Shown: piece after piece, positions 51,478 to 62,434 of the stretch
How the letters are laid out: each line of letters begins with the position of its first letter
How positions within the stretch are numbered: position 1 is the first letter of the stretch
Assembly: GCF_023716465.1 (NCBI RefSeq)
Contig: NZ_CP092415.1
Span: 2,705,501-2,769,500 of the forward strand
DNA: 64,000 nt
From: Flagellimonas marinaquae
Lineage (GTDB): Bacteria; Bacteroidota; Bacteroidia; Flavobacteriales; Flavobacteriaceae
Reading direction: 5' to 3'
Notes under the pieces: model-generated
What the model was told of the DNA's origin: nothing
The model's input: the letters and a program-made list of their open reading frames with translations, nothing else
The model's database searches: none
Position numbers and translations under genes: made by a program

Positions 51478-54400
51478 ATGAAAAATAGAATAAAAGGCCT
51501 TTTTGTCATTTTTTTGATGCTAGGCAATCTACTTGCCTTTGCACAAAATATAACCATAAATGGGGTAATCACGGCAGAGGATGATGGTTTTCCGCTACCA
51601 GGTGCAAATGTGATAGTGAAAGGAATGTCCATTGGGGCATCGGCAAATTTTGATGGGGAGTATACCCTTGAGGTTCCCAATGAGGATGCAATCTTGATTT
51701 TTAGTTATCAAGGGTTCAGTTCCCGAGAAGTTACAGTGGGTACACAGCGAACCATCAACATAGCGTTAAGAACAGATGTGAACGAATTGGATGAGGTAGT
51801 GATAATAGGTTATGGAAGTACGACCAAGAAGGACCTTACCGGATCTATTGCCACTATAAAGTCGGAAGACCTTGAGGCCGTTCGCTCCACTACGGCAGAT
51901 GATTTTGTCCAAGGTAGGGTTTCCGGTGTGTTGTTAACACAAACCTCAGGTCAGCCGGGAGGAGCTACTTCCGTACGAATACGGGGCAGTAGTTCCATAA
52001 ACGCAAGTAACGAGCCCTTGTACGTAATAGATGGTTTTCCGGTAGATAACAACAGCGATAACCTTTCTGCTGGTGTGGCAGAAGGCCCATCCATTAATGC
52101 CTTATCTACCTTAAGTGCAAACGATATAGCATCCATCGATGTGTTGAAAGATGCATCTGCTACCGCTATTTATGGGTCTCGGGGCGCCAATGGTGTAATT
52201 ATCATTACTACCAAACGCGGGTTAAATGGGGAAGTTCAAATCAATTATGATACCTATGTTGGAGTAAGTAAGGTTATTCAGAAATTGGATGTATTGGATG
52301 CCTCACAGTTTGCGTTTTATGTAAATGAATCCAGGTACAATGGTTCCGGTGAGCCAAGATTTTATACAGATCCAAATTCTTTTGGAGCGGGTACAGATTG
52401 GCAAGATGAGATTTTTAGGACAGCCATAACCAAAAGTCATGACCTTTCCATAAAAGGTGGTAATCAAGACATTAAGTACGCTATTTCCGGATCATATTTA
52501 GATCAGGAAGGCGTAGTTATCGAAACCGACTTTAAGCGTTACAATTTTAGGGTAAACCTCGATTTTAAAGCTACAGAAAAGCTTTCCATAGAGAACTCTT
52601 TGAGTTTGAACAAGACGGATTTCAATACGGCCAGGACAGAAACGACAGGAGGCACAGAAGTTGCAAGTAGTGCTATAACTGGGGCATACCAGTTTAATCC
52701 GTTGTTACCTGTTTTTGATCCTGAAGGAAATTATACCAAAGGTAATTTTATTGTGCAGAATGATGGAACCTTTGTAAACGATGTAAACAATATTCAAGAA
52801 CAAATTCCAAATTTTCCAAGTCCGGTGGCCTATCAAAATTTATCGGAAAGCCAGGGTAAGGCAACAAGGATATTGGACAATTTGGCCATTAAATGGGATT
52901 TTGCAGAGAAATTCCAGTTGAAGACAACACTTGGGGTGGATATGAATATCAGTGAGCAATTTTACTTTAGGACAGAGGAAATAGACTTTGGGAATACGCC
53001 AGGAGCTTTTGCTGCTCAGGCCAAGAACACGGCTACAAGTTATTTGGCGGAAACTACCGTAACCTATACCAACACATTTAGTAACAGGCATCGGTTGAAC
53101 GCTTTGGTCGGGGCATCATGGCAAGATTTTAACATAGAGACCCTTTCTGGCAATGCTTTGGGTTTCCCAACGGAGAATTTTGGTTCCAATAATTTGGGAC
53201 TTGGCCTAAATCCTGGAGTAAATTCCAATATTATAGAATCACGATTGATTTCTTACTTCGGTAGGGTAAACTATATTTTGGACAACAAATATATTTTTAC
53301 CGTTACTTCCCGAGTAGACGGCTCATCAAAGTTTGGCGATGGAAACAAGTATGGCTTTTTTCCTTCTGGAGCATTCGCTTGGAATGTTTCGGAAGAAGAG
53401 TTTCTTCAAGACTCGGGCCTCTATCTTAAGTTGCGCTTAGGCTATGGTATAATAGGAAATGAGTCGATCGCACCATATTCCTCCCAATCAACATTTAAAC
53501 CTACGTACCATTCTTTTAACGACAATGCGGTAGTGGGACAATTACCCAGTACTCCGGCCAATAGTGCTCTCAAATGGGAGCGTACCGAACAATACAATGT
53601 TGGATTGGACCTTGGTTTCTTTAATGACCGGTTGGGACTTACCATCGATGCTTACCAGAAGAATACGGACGATTTGTTGTTGAACCTGCAAGTGCCTTCA
53701 CAAACTGGGTATATTCAAAGTGTGGTCAATGCCGGTAGTGTTCGTAACCAAGGGGTTGAATTGGGCATCAATGCACAATTGTTCCAAGGTGGATTTAATT
53801 GGGATGTAAACCTAACAGGGGCATATAACAAAAACAAAATACTGGACCTGGCCGGTTTGGACAATATTCCCACAGGTTTTGGGATTTTGGGGATAACCAA
53901 TTGGCAGTTGCTCGAAGAGGGTGGTGAAATCGGGGCGTTTTACGGCTATGTTTCTGATGGAATAATACAATTGGACGATGACCCCGCGACCACTCCGACC
54001 TTTGCGACAGATACATTTACTCCAGGAGAACGTAAATATAAGGACCTGAACGGGGATGGGGTAATCGATGCCGATAACGACAGAACGTTTATCGGAAACC
54101 CTATACCGGAATATACTTTTGGTATCAACAACACGATTACATGGAATAATTGGGACCTTAACGTATTTATGCAAGGAGTATATGGTAACGAGATAGCCAA
54201 CTTTAATAGGATAAACCTGGAAAACCTAAATGGACAGGGAAATGTTTTGTTGGAAGCATTTTCCAATAGATGGACACCGGAAAATCCAAGCAATACCTAT
54301 ACTAGGGCCGCGGATGGTCCCAGAAACATTGTGTTTTCCGATAATTATGTTGAGGATGGTTCCTATTTAAGGCTAAAATCCGCCACTTTGGGATATTCCA

Positions 54401-54606
54401 TATCAAGTAAGTTCCTGTCCAAAATGAACATAAATAAACTCCGACTCTATGCTACAGGGAAAAACTTGTTCACCATCACCAATTATAGTGGGGTCGATCC
54501 CGAAGTAAGTTTTGGAGGTCAGAACAATAATCTGAGTGCCGGTGCGGACTTCGGCGGGTATCCAACATCTAGAACGTATCTATTGGGCCTTAACATAAAC
54601 TTTTAA
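51478..54606 (+). CDS. SusC/RagA-type TonB-dependent outer-membrane receptor
   Basis: The ATG at 51478 (MKNRIKGLFVIF) gives a normal signal peptide ending LLAFAQ; 51469 is an alternative. The 1042-residue receptor has the carboxypeptidase-regulatory-like domain (about 22-105, PLPGANVIVKG), a TonB-box-like LDEVVIIGYGS, a plug with VRIRGSSSINASNEPLYVIDGF and IYGSRGANGVIIITTKRG, and a barrel. No STN domain is present, so control differs from the 32.7 kb locus and may rest on the TATGAACA sites. With GH92 downstream, the cargo is probably an alpha-mannoside. Confidence 0.9.
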   Translation: MKNRIKGLFVIFLMLGNLLAFAQNITINGVITAEDDGFPLPGANVIVKGMSIGASANFDGEYTLEVPNEDAILIFSYQGFSSREVTVGTQRTINIALRTDVNELDEVVIIGYGSTTKKDLTGSIATIKSEDLEAVRSTTADDFVQGRVSGVLLTQTSGQPGGATSVRIRGSSSINASNEPLYVIDGFPVDNNSDNLSAGVAEGPSINALSTLSANDIASIDVLKDASATAIYGSRGANGVIIITTKRGLNGEVQINYDTYVGVSKVIQKLDVLDASQFAFYVNESRYNGSGEPRFYTDPNSFGAGTDWQDEIFRTAITKSHDLSIKGGNQDIKYAISGSYLDQEGVVIETDFKRYNFRVNLDFKATEKLSIENSLSLNKTDFNTARTETTGGTEVASSAITGAYQFNPLLPVFDPEGNYTKGNFIVQNDGTFVNDVNNIQEQIPNFPSPVAYQNLSESQGKATRILDNLAIKWDFAEKFQLKTTLGVDMNISEQFYFRTEEIDFGNTPGAFAAQAKNTATSYLAETTVTYTNTFSNRHRLNALVGASWQDFNIETLSGNALGFPTENFGSNNLGLGLNPGVNSNIIESRLISYFGRVNYILDNKYIFTVTSRVDGSSKFGDGNKYGFFPSGAFAWNVSEEEFLQDSGLYLKLRLGYGIIGNESIAPYSSQSTFKPTYHSFNDNAVVGQLPSTPANSALKWERTEQYNVGLDLGFFNDRLGLTIDAYQKNTDDLLLNLQVPSQTGYIQSVVNAGSVRNQGVELGINAQLFQGGFNWDVNLTGAYNKNKILDLAGLDNIPTGFGILGITNWQLLEEGGEIGAFYGYVSDGIIQLDDDPATTPTFATDTFTPGERKYKDLNGDGVIDADNDRTFIGNPIPEYTFGINNTITWNNWDLNVFMQGVYGNEIANFNRINLENLNGQGNVLLEAFSNRWTPENPSNTYTRAADGPRNIVFSDNYVEDGSYLRLKSATLGYSISSKFLSKMNINKLRLYATGKNLFTITNYSGVDPEVSFGGQNNNLSAGADFGGYPTSRTYLLGLNINF

Positions 54607-54617
54607 AAATCAAAATC

Positions 54618-56117
54618 ATGAAACAATTCAAAAATTATAGAATTTACTTCGCTGCCCTGATTTTGATCATGGGTTGTGAAAGTGCCTTGGAAGAAGAAGT
54701 GAAGACCTTTTATACCGAAGATACATTTTACCAAACAGAACAAGATGCCAAATTGGCCATAAACGGTATATATGGACATTTGGGGGCCACTTTCGATGAA
54801 ACATTGAACTCTAAAGGGCTCTATTTTGCAAATTATTGGACTGCCAATGCCCTTTTATCGGATGAGGGGGAGACAAGTTTTAATAGAGGAGATGGCTACA
54901 ATCAACTTTCGGCAATGGCACATACACCGGAGAACACCATAGCACTGGAGATTTGGTCCAATCTTTATTTAGGTATAAATGCAGCCAATATGGCCATTAT
55001 CAATATCCCGGATATAGAAATGAACGAGGAAACCAAAGACGATTTATTGGGCGAAGCCTATTTTTTGCGAGGGCTTCTTTATTTTGAATTGGTGCGCTTT
55101 TTCGGAGAAGTACCATTACAGTTGGAACCCCAGACTGTTTTTACGTCCAGTGCATTTTTGGGCAGGGCATCAGTATCTGAAGTCTATTCACAGATTTTTG
55201 CAGACTTAACCATTGCAGAAGAACGTCTTCCAGAAGAACAAACAGGAATGGACAATGGTAGGCCCACTAATTGGTCTGCAAAAGCCTATTTGGCCAAGGC
55301 AGCGCTTCAACAAGGGGAAAACCTTCAGCTTGCCAAGACCAAACTGGAAGATATTATGTTAAGTGGACGGTTCGGTCTTTGGGAAGATTATGCAGATGTG
55401 TTCAAGATAGAGAACAACAACGGAAAAGAGGTTCTGTTTGCAATAAGTTTTTTAGAGGGAACGGATTTGTTCACGACGCTTTGGGAAGGTGGGCATTTGG
55501 TATTTAGGACCCTTCCCGGAGGTGTGTACGATGGAAGACCCAATGGAGGAGGGCTCGAAATACCCACTATGGCCCTCTACGATTCTTTCGATGATGAGGA
55601 TAGGAGAAAAGAAGTCACTTTTATGTCCGAAGATGTTATCAACGGAGAATTGGTGGAGTTTAGTTCCCCGCACATTGTAAAGTACTGGGATAGAGTGGCA
55701 GAACCCTTGGTAAATAATACGGCCAATGACCTGCAACTTATTCGGTATGCAGATATACTCTTAATGTACGCCGAGGTATTGAACGAGCAGAATAGCGGCA
55801 GCACTCCCGATGCCTTGGATGCTGTTAACCAAGTGAGAAGAAGAGCTAGGTTTGCGGACGGGGTAGAAAGAGATGTACTTCCCGATCTATCGGCAATGGG
55901 TTATGAGGCCTTTAAGGAAGCTATATTGGAAGAACGAAAAAAGGAGTTGACATGGGAAGGTCACCGATGGTTCGATTTGGTTCGGTTTGGCAAGTTGGAA
56001 GAAAAGGTCTCCGAAGCAAAGCCCGAAGTTCCTGTATCAACACGACATTACTTATTGCCTATTCCACAGCGGGAAAGGGATATTAACCAAAATTTGTCAC
56101 AGAATCCAGGTTACTAA
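54618..56117 (+). CDS. SusD/RagB-type substrate-binding lipoprotein
   Basis: The 499-residue protein has a lipobox LIMGC (Cys15). Family features are YGHLGATFDETLN, GEAYFLRGLLYFELVRFFGEVPL (the SusD LRA-Y-DL-R-GG element), LQLIRYADILLMYAEVLNE and the C-terminal ILEERKKELTWEGHRWFDLVRFG then YLLPIPQRERDINQN. It begins 11 bp after SusC and ends 1 bp before the GH92 start, so the three are one translational unit. Confidence 0.92.
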   Translation: MKQFKNYRIYFAALILIMGCESALEEEVKTFYTEDTFYQTEQDAKLAINGIYGHLGATFDETLNSKGLYFANYWTANALLSDEGETSFNRGDGYNQLSAMAHTPENTIALEIWSNLYLGINAANMAIINIPDIEMNEETKDDLLGEAYFLRGLLYFELVRFFGEVPLQLEPQTVFTSSAFLGRASVSEVYSQIFADLTIAEERLPEEQTGMDNGRPTNWSAKAYLAKAALQQGENLQLAKTKLEDIMLSGRFGLWEDYADVFKIENNNGKEVLFAISFLEGTDLFTTLWEGGHLVFRTLPGGVYDGRPNGGGLEIPTMALYDSFDDEDRRKEVTFMSEDVINGELVEFSSPHIVKYWDRVAEPLVNNTANDLQLIRYADILLMYAEVLNEQNSGSTPDALDAVNQVRRRARFADGVERDVLPDLSAMGYEAFKEAILEERKKELTWEGHRWFDLVRFGKLEEKVSEAKPEVPVSTRHYLLPIPQRERDINQNLSQNPGY

Positions 56118-56118
56118 A

Positions 56119-58893
56119 ATGAACAAAACGTTTTATCAAGGGTTAAAAGCAGTATTTGTAATTTTCCTTGCCCTGACAAGTTCAAGGTTGGATGCATCGG
56201 AGAACATTGCAGATGAAGCTAAACTAAAAGTTTCCTCACAATTGCATGGAAGTGAAGCTTCCAATTTAACAGATGGTGTCATTAGGATGCACGGTATTGG
56301 CGAATGGGCCAGTAAAGGTGAGCGAAAGGCATGGGGAGCTAATCTGTTGCCGTGGCTTCAAATGGAGTGGGAAAGTGCTCGAAACATAAATGCCATAGTT
56401 ATTTATGATCGGCCCGGACTTGACGAACATACGGCAGGCGGTGTCCTAAAATTTAGTGATGGGTCCATTATCCGTGTAAACACCATCCCGAACAATGGAG
56501 ATGCCAAAAGAATTGAATTTCCTGTTAAAACTGTTGAATGGGTACGTTTTGAGGTAACCGATGGAGAAGGGCTTAACCTGGGACTTTCCGAAATAGAGGT
56601 GTTCGCATCACCAACAGATAGCGAAAACCCTTTGTTTTGGGTAAACCCGTTTATAGAATCTGCCAAGGGACGTTATTTTTTCTTCACGCCCGGGGCACAC
56701 CCAATGGGAATGGTAGCTGCAGCACCTGTAACTCGAAATAAAAATCAATATGGGGGAGGATACAACTATAATTCCACAGAGGTGTTGGGGTTCGAACAGA
56801 TTCATGGTTGGTGTCTTTCCGGAATACAGATTATGCCCACACTTGGTAATATAGACCCTACTTTGGGAGATCAAGGTTGGAAGTCGAGTTTTAGTCATGA
56901 TGATGAAATAGCCATGCCCGGATATCAACGCCTATATCTTAAAGAGCACCATGTGTGGACAGAGCTTACCAGTACCAAACGTACTACCCTGTATCGATTT
57001 AAATACACAAAAGCGGACAAGGCCAGTATCTTGACCAATTTAGGAGGATATTTAGGGAACTCTACCATGATCAATGCAGATGTTCGCAAGGTCAATCAAA
57101 ATGAGTTGGAAGGTTCTTTTGAGTCCGCAGGTAGATTTTGGGGCGGTCCGGAAAAGGTAAAAGTGTTTTTTGTAATTCAATTTGATAAATCCTTTAAATC
57201 CTTGGATGGTTGGAAGGACAAAGAGAACCTTAACAATGTAAGCTCCGTAAAAGGCTCCGATACCATGACCCGGAGGGATTCCGTCGTTTTTGCAGGTATT
57301 ACCCAGAGTTATTGGGATGCGCCGACTACGGGAGTTACTGCCAATTATGATGTGGAGGCAGGGGAAGAGGTCCAAATGAAAATTGCCATTTCATATACCT
57401 CCGTGGAAAATGCCCGTAAAAATCTTCAAACCGAAGCTCCACATTGGGAATTTGACCGTTACAAAGAAGATGCCTTCAAAATATGGGAAGAAAAACTGGA
57501 TAGAATTGCGGTGAAGGGAGGAACCGAGCAGCAACGTGAAAAATTTTATACCGACTTATGGCATATACTTTTGGGAAGAAGGATCCTTAATGATGTTAGT
57601 GGTGATTATCCCGATTATACCCAGGGAGAACGCCAAGGTAACTTTACCAAGGCCGATTTAAAAGTTAGAACACTGCCGAGAGACAAGGATGGCAAGGCAA
57701 AGTTCAACATGTATAATTTTGATGCCTTATGGCTTACCCAATGGAACCTGAACATTGTTTGGGGATTGGCATGGCCCGAAATTTTGGATGATTTTTCGGC
57801 CTCCTTGGTCCAATATGCGGATAATGGAGGGTTGCTACCTAGAGGCGCCATAGCAGGCGGATATTCGTATATAATGACAGGAAACCCAGCAACAAATATG
57901 CTGGTGAGCACCTACATGAAAGATTTGATGACCAAAACAAATCCAAAACACGCATTTAAGGTCATGAAAAACAATCATATGCCTGGAGGTATGATGAGCG
58001 ACTCTGTGGAAGACCTTGAATTTTACATAGAAAATGGGTATTGCCCAGGTAATGCTGGCAAAACATTGGAGTGGTCTTTTCAAGATTGGTCACTTTCCCA
58101 GATGGCAAAAAAAATGGGCAGGACAAAAGACCAAGCTTATTTCTCCAAGAGAGCGGAAGGATGGACCAAATTGTTTCATTCTGACTCAAAATTATTATTG
58201 CCCAAGGATAAGTCGGGTAATTGGGTGCACACGGATTTATTATCTGGTCAAGGTTGGGTAGAGTCCAACGCATGGCAGGGAACCTGGTCGGTCTCCCATG
58301 GCATATCCAAATTGTCCCAGCTTATGGGAGGGAACGATGCCCTTGCCGACAAGCTCAACTTTGCCTTTGAGCAAGCCGCTCCCGAAGATTTTGTATTCGG
58401 GTATTCCGATGGTTATGTTAGTTATGCCAATCAACCAGGTTGTTCCAATGCACACGTTTTCAACCATGTTCAAAAACCGTGGCTCACACAATATTGGGTG
58501 AGAAGGGTAAATGAGCAGGCTTACGGGGCAACAACTGTAGATCAAGGGTACGGAGGTCATGATGAGGACCAAGGTCAAATGAGTGGCGTAAGTGCTTTGA
58601 TGTCCATGGGGCTTTTTAGCTTAACTGGGAACAATTCAATCACACCGACCTACGAAATTACGAGTCCCATCTTTGATGAGATAACCATAAAACTTAATCC
58701 AACGTACTACGAAGGAGAGGAGTTTACCATCAAAACTTTGGACAACAGTAAAGAGAACACCTATATCCAAGGGGCGACATTGAATAATAGGCCGCTCCAA
58801 AAGTATTGGTTCACGCACGATGTATTTCAAAAAGGGGGAGAGCTTATTCTACAGCTAGGGCCCGAACCAAATACCAATTGGGGTATTGAATAG
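56119..58893 (+). CDS. GH92 family alpha-mannosidase
   Basis: The ATG at 56119 gives a signal peptide (about 1-26); the longer frame into susD is not needed. The 924-residue enzyme has an N-terminal discoidin-like beta domain (about 35-155) and the GH92 beta-sandwich plus (alpha/alpha)6 domain (about 165-920). Family motifs are GGYSYIMTGNPATNM, KTLEWSFQDWSLSQMAKKMG with Glu651 as the likely acid, and GGHDEDQGQMSG with Asp815 and Asp817 as likely base residues. GH92 enzymes are Ca2+-dependent exo-alpha-mannosidases with inversion. Linkage preference cannot be told from the sequence. The kinase/isomerase fusion downstream would handle the mannose released. Confidence 0.9.
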   Translation: MNKTFYQGLKAVFVIFLALTSSRLDASENIADEAKLKVSSQLHGSEASNLTDGVIRMHGIGEWASKGERKAWGANLLPWLQMEWESARNINAIVIYDRPGLDEHTAGGVLKFSDGSIIRVNTIPNNGDAKRIEFPVKTVEWVRFEVTDGEGLNLGLSEIEVFASPTDSENPLFWVNPFIESAKGRYFFFTPGAHPMGMVAAAPVTRNKNQYGGGYNYNSTEVLGFEQIHGWCLSGIQIMPTLGNIDPTLGDQGWKSSFSHDDEIAMPGYQRLYLKEHHVWTELTSTKRTTLYRFKYTKADKASILTNLGGYLGNSTMINADVRKVNQNELEGSFESAGRFWGGPEKVKVFFVIQFDKSFKSLDGWKDKENLNNVSSVKGSDTMTRRDSVVFAGITQSYWDAPTTGVTANYDVEAGEEVQMKIAISYTSVENARKNLQTEAPHWEFDRYKEDAFKIWEEKLDRIAVKGGTEQQREKFYTDLWHILLGRRILNDVSGDYPDYTQGERQGNFTKADLKVRTLPRDKDGKAKFNMYNFDALWLTQWNLNIVWGLAWPEILDDFSASLVQYADNGGLLPRGAIAGGYSYIMTGNPATNMLVSTYMKDLMTKTNPKHAFKVMKNNHMPGGMMSDSVEDLEFYIENGYCPGNAGKTLEWSFQDWSLSQMAKKMGRTKDQAYFSKRAEGWTKLFHSDSKLLLPKDKSGNWVHTDLLSGQGWVESNAWQGTWSVSHGISKLSQLMGGNDALADKLNFAFEQAAPEDFVFGYSDGYVSYANQPGCSNAHVFNHVQKPWLTQYWVRRVNEQAYGATTVDQGYGGHDEDQGQMSGVSALMSMGLFSLTGNNSITPTYEITSPIFDEITIKLNPTYYEGEEFTIKTLDNSKENTYIQGATLNNRPLQKYWFTHDVFQKGGELILQLGPEPNTNWGIE

Positions 58894-58932
58894 TAAAAAT
58901 GACGAATAGCTTCCGTAGGGAAGAAGGCAGCA

Positions 58933-61900
58933 ATGAAAAAAAGGAAGGTAATATTTGGAATTTGGTCTTTTCCGCTATTGATATTAATGGTCTCTTGTCA
59001 GAAGACTGTTGATCAAGGGGAATACCTTTTTGAGCCGGTTGCTGCCGAGGCTTCCGGAATCCATTTTTCCAATGATCTTCCTTTGGATGATGATTTGAAT
59101 ATCCTTAACTATATCTACTATTTCAATGGCGGTGGTGTTGCAGTGGGAGATATAGATAACGATGGATGGGATGATCTTTTTTTTACCGGAAACCAAGTTT
59201 CCAATCAATTGTACCTTAATCAAGGCGGGTTAAAGTTTAAGGATATTACCAAGGAATCCGGTCTGGCGTCTAAAGGGTGGTCTTCTGGTGTTAGCATGGT
59301 GGATATTAATACAGATGGTTGGTTGGACATATATGTGTGCAGATCCGGGCATTTAGATCCTGACCAACGTAAGAACCTGCTCTATATTAACCAAAAGGAT
59401 GGAACCTTTGTTGAAATGTCCCAGGAATATGGTTTGGCAGACCCTGCTTATTCCACACAAGCAGCCTTTTTCGATTATGATCTGGACGGTGATCTAGATA
59501 TGTATTTACTCAACCATATGCACCAAATGACAGGAATGAACAATCCTGTACCAAGAAAACTGAACGGTGAATCTGAAAGTACCGACAAACTATACAGAAA
59601 CGATGGTGTGGGGTCATTAGGGCATCCAACGTTTACAGAGGTTTCCCAAGAAGCAGGTATTATTGTCGAGGGATTTGGTCTTGGTGTTGGGATAAGTGAT
59701 CTTAATCATGATGGGTATCCAGACATCTATGTGTCCAACGATTTTATTTCCAATGATATTCTCTATATCAATCAAGCTGATGGAACTTTTTTAGATCGGA
59801 CCAAGGCATATCTCAGCCATCAGAGCCATAATGGCATGGGGAACGATATTGCGGATATCAACAACGATGGCCTTACCGATATTTTGGTGTTGGACATGTT
59901 GCCGTCGGATAATCGCCGCAGAAAGCTAATGCTGAACAAACCCAATTATAACTTATTTGAATTCAGTAAAAGTTTGGGATATCAACCCCAATACATGAGA
60001 AACACCTTTCAATTGAACAATGGCAAGCATGCCCCGTTCAGTGAGGTGGGCCAACTTATGGGGATTAGTAGCACCGACTGGAGCTGGGGAGGGCTAATGG
60101 CGGATTATAATGGTGACGGTCTAAAGGATATGTTCATTACCACGGGCTACTTGAAAGATATGACCGATCTGGATTTTATCGTATATAGGAGAAAACAGTT
60201 CAAATTTAGGACCCGAGAGGAAGCGGACAGTATATATTTGGCCAGTATCAATAAACTACCAGAGGTTCCACTCCAAAACTACTTTTACAAGAACAATGGA
60301 AGCCTGAATTTTGAAGATACATCATTAAAATGGGCACCAGGGTCGCTAGGATTCTCTAATGGTGCGGTGTACGCAGACTTGGACAATGATGGAGATTTGG
60401 ATATTGTGACTAACAATATTAATGGAAAAGCCAGTTTGCTGAAAAACAACTCACTCCAACAAGAAGATGGAAAGCGCACTGGTTTAAAGCTAAATTTTGA
60501 AGGTCCACAAACCAATCCAAATGGGATAGGGGCGAAAGTATGGGCATATGCAGATGGCAGTGTTCAATTTTTGGAAAACTATACTACTCGTGGATTTCAA
60601 TCTAGTGTGGCGCCTTCACTGTATTTTGCCTTTCAAGAGCATAAAAGAAAGGACAGTCTTGTGGTAGTTTGGCCAGATGGAAAGAGAAAATCTTATGGCA
60701 ATTCAGTAATGGACTCCATCGCAACACTTCGATATACCGATGCTACCGAAACAGTCTTGCCAAAAAGTGATATAGAAGAGGGGCAAATTTTCGCAAAGGT
60801 AGATGGGTTACTCCAGTTTGTGCATGAAGAAATTCCATTTTCAGATTTTGATATAGAACCACTTATTCCACAGAAATTCTCTACTAGTGGACCCTCACTT
60901 GCAGTTGCCGATGCCAATGGGGATGGTCTGGATGATATTTTCATCGGAGGCTCACATGACTTTTCCGGTCAACTTCATACACAAACCATGGACGGGAAAT
61001 TTATCGCCAATACTTTGGGGATGGATGCTGAACACGAAGATGTTGGCAGTTTGTGGTTTGATGCGGACAATGATGGTGATAATGATCTCTACGTGGTCAG
61101 TGGCGGGTCGGAGTTTTCATTGATGAAACCGGGATATTATCAGGATAGATTGTATTTAAATGATGGTCAAGGAAATTTATCCTTGTCCGTTGACGCTTTG
61201 CCCAATATAAATACAAGCGGAAGCTGTGTAGTTGCTTCGGACTATGATCAGGACGGGGATCTAGATCTTTTTGTTGGGGGAATGGTAGTACCTGGAAGTT
61301 ACGGGGTATCTCCCAAAAGCTATGTTTTGGAAAATAACCAAGGCAAATTCTCCGATGTAACCTTGATCAAGTTGGGTGAACAACAATTGGGTATGGTCTC
61401 CTCGGCACTTTGGACTGATGTGAACAATGATGGCCGGACCGATCTTATGGTTGTTGGAAAGTGGATGTCGATAACTATTTATCTAAATAAAAAAGGAAGC
61501 TTCGAAAAGATAGAATTGCCCATTTCAACAGGTTGGTGGAATAGTATCAATGGCGGCGATTTTGATAATGATGGGGATACGGATTACATCATTGGAAACC
61601 ATGGGACGAACAGTGTTTATAGTGCAACAGAAGAATACCCGATGGAGCTATATGTAGGTGATTTTGATAGGGATGGGAAGATAGACCCACTTATTTCTCA
61701 ATATAGTTTGAGTCCTGAAGGAGACTTTAAAAGTTATCCTTTGGCATCCAGGGATTTATTGGCGGAACAAATGGTTTCCGTTAAAAGTACATATAAAAAC
61801 TACCGTTCCTATGCCGATCTAGAGATCAAGGATCTTCTTTTGAACAGTATGGAGGAAAACCCTATTAAGAAAGAAGTAAGACAGCTAAAGAGCATATATG

Positions 61901-62427
61901 TTGAGAACCTTGGAGAAGGTAAATTCAAATTAAAGGAATTACCAAAGGAAGCTCAATGGGCCCCGGTTATGGGTACCAATATTACTGATTTAGATCAAGA
62001 TGGCAGTCTCGATGCGGTCCTCGTTGGAAATTTCTACGATTACGAAGTGGGTTATGGGCAGAATGATGCTTTTCTAGGGCTTGTTTTAAAAGGGGATGGC
62101 AAAGGGAACTTTGTGCCTATGGACCATAAGGCCACTGGTTTTTTAATACACGGGAATGCCAGGGCCTTGGTCAAAGTTGTGGGGCAAGACAAAGAATTTT
62201 TGGTGTCCTCACTCAACAAGGATAGTATTCAGGTTCATAAAACCCGGAAAGGATCGGGCAATAAAATAGAAGTCCCAGCTCATGCGCAATCTGGGATAAT
62301 CACTTTAGAAAACGGAATAAAAAGAAAAATAGAATTCTATTACGGTGAGGGCTATCTATCACAATCCACCAAAAAGGTTGTTTTGCCCAAGAATGCCCAG
62401 ATAAAATTTAAAACCAATAAAGAATAA
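58933..62427 (+). CDS. FG-GAP/VCBS and ASPIC/UnbV (CRTAC1-like) lipoprotein
   Basis: The 1164-residue lipoprotein has a lipobox LMVSC (Cys22). About seven DxDxDG Ca2+-binding FG-GAP loops lie in residues 65-500 (for example VGDIDNDGWDDLFF and ADLDNDGDLDIV). An ASPIC/UnbV domain follows (about 520-605, NPNGIGAKVWAYADGSVQF). Another seven FG-GAP loops lie to the end (for example FDADNDGDNDLYVV and TDLDQDGSLDAVLV). Each set should form a beta-propeller. Such proteins are frequent in marine Bacteroidota PULs and are thought to bind glycans or hold complexes at the surface. It begins 39 bp after GH92 and ends 7 bp before the kinase gene. Confidence 0.87.
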   Translation: MKKRKVIFGIWSFPLLILMVSCQKTVDQGEYLFEPVAAEASGIHFSNDLPLDDDLNILNYIYYFNGGGVAVGDIDNDGWDDLFFTGNQVSNQLYLNQGGLKFKDITKESGLASKGWSSGVSMVDINTDGWLDIYVCRSGHLDPDQRKNLLYINQKDGTFVEMSQEYGLADPAYSTQAAFFDYDLDGDLDMYLLNHMHQMTGMNNPVPRKLNGESESTDKLYRNDGVGSLGHPTFTEVSQEAGIIVEGFGLGVGISDLNHDGYPDIYVSNDFISNDILYINQADGTFLDRTKAYLSHQSHNGMGNDIADINNDGLTDILVLDMLPSDNRRRKLMLNKPNYNLFEFSKSLGYQPQYMRNTFQLNNGKHAPFSEVGQLMGISSTDWSWGGLMADYNGDGLKDMFITTGYLKDMTDLDFIVYRRKQFKFRTREEADSIYLASINKLPEVPLQNYFYKNNGSLNFEDTSLKWAPGSLGFSNGAVYADLDNDGDLDIVTNNINGKASLLKNNSLQQEDGKRTGLKLNFEGPQTNPNGIGAKVWAYADGSVQFLENYTTRGFQSSVAPSLYFAFQEHKRKDSLVVVWPDGKRKSYGNSVMDSIATLRYTDATETVLPKSDIEEGQIFAKVDGLLQFVHEEIPFSDFDIEPLIPQKFSTSGPSLAVADANGDGLDDIFIGGSHDFSGQLHTQTMDGKFIANTLGMDAEHEDVGSLWFDADNDGDNDLYVVSGGSEFSLMKPGYYQDRLYLNDGQGNLSLSVDALPNINTSGSCVVASDYDQDGDLDLFVGGMVVPGSYGVSPKSYVLENNQGKFSDVTLIKLGEQQLGMVSSALWTDVNNDGRTDLMVVGKWMSITIYLNKKGSFEKIELPISTGWWNSINGGDFDNDGDTDYIIGNHGTNSVYSATEEYPMELYVGDFDRDGKIDPLISQYSLSPEGDFKSYPLASRDLLAEQMVSVKSTYKNYRSYADLEIKDLLLNSMEENPIKKEVRQLKSIYVENLGEGKFKLKELPKEAQWAPVMGTNITDLDQDGSLDAVLVGNFYDYEVGYGQNDAFLGLVLKGDGKGNFVPMDHKATGFLIHGNARALVKVVGQDKEFLVSSLNKDSIQVHKTRKGSGNKIEVPAHAQSGIITLENGIKRKIEFYYGEGYLSQSTKKVVLPKNAQIKFKTNKE

Positions 62428-62434
62428 AGGTTCC

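Noticed and set aside
55987..56118. GH92 gene starting inside susD
   Set aside because: The 44 extra residues are out-of-frame susD sequence, while ATG 56119 gives a signal peptide 1 bp after the susD stop.
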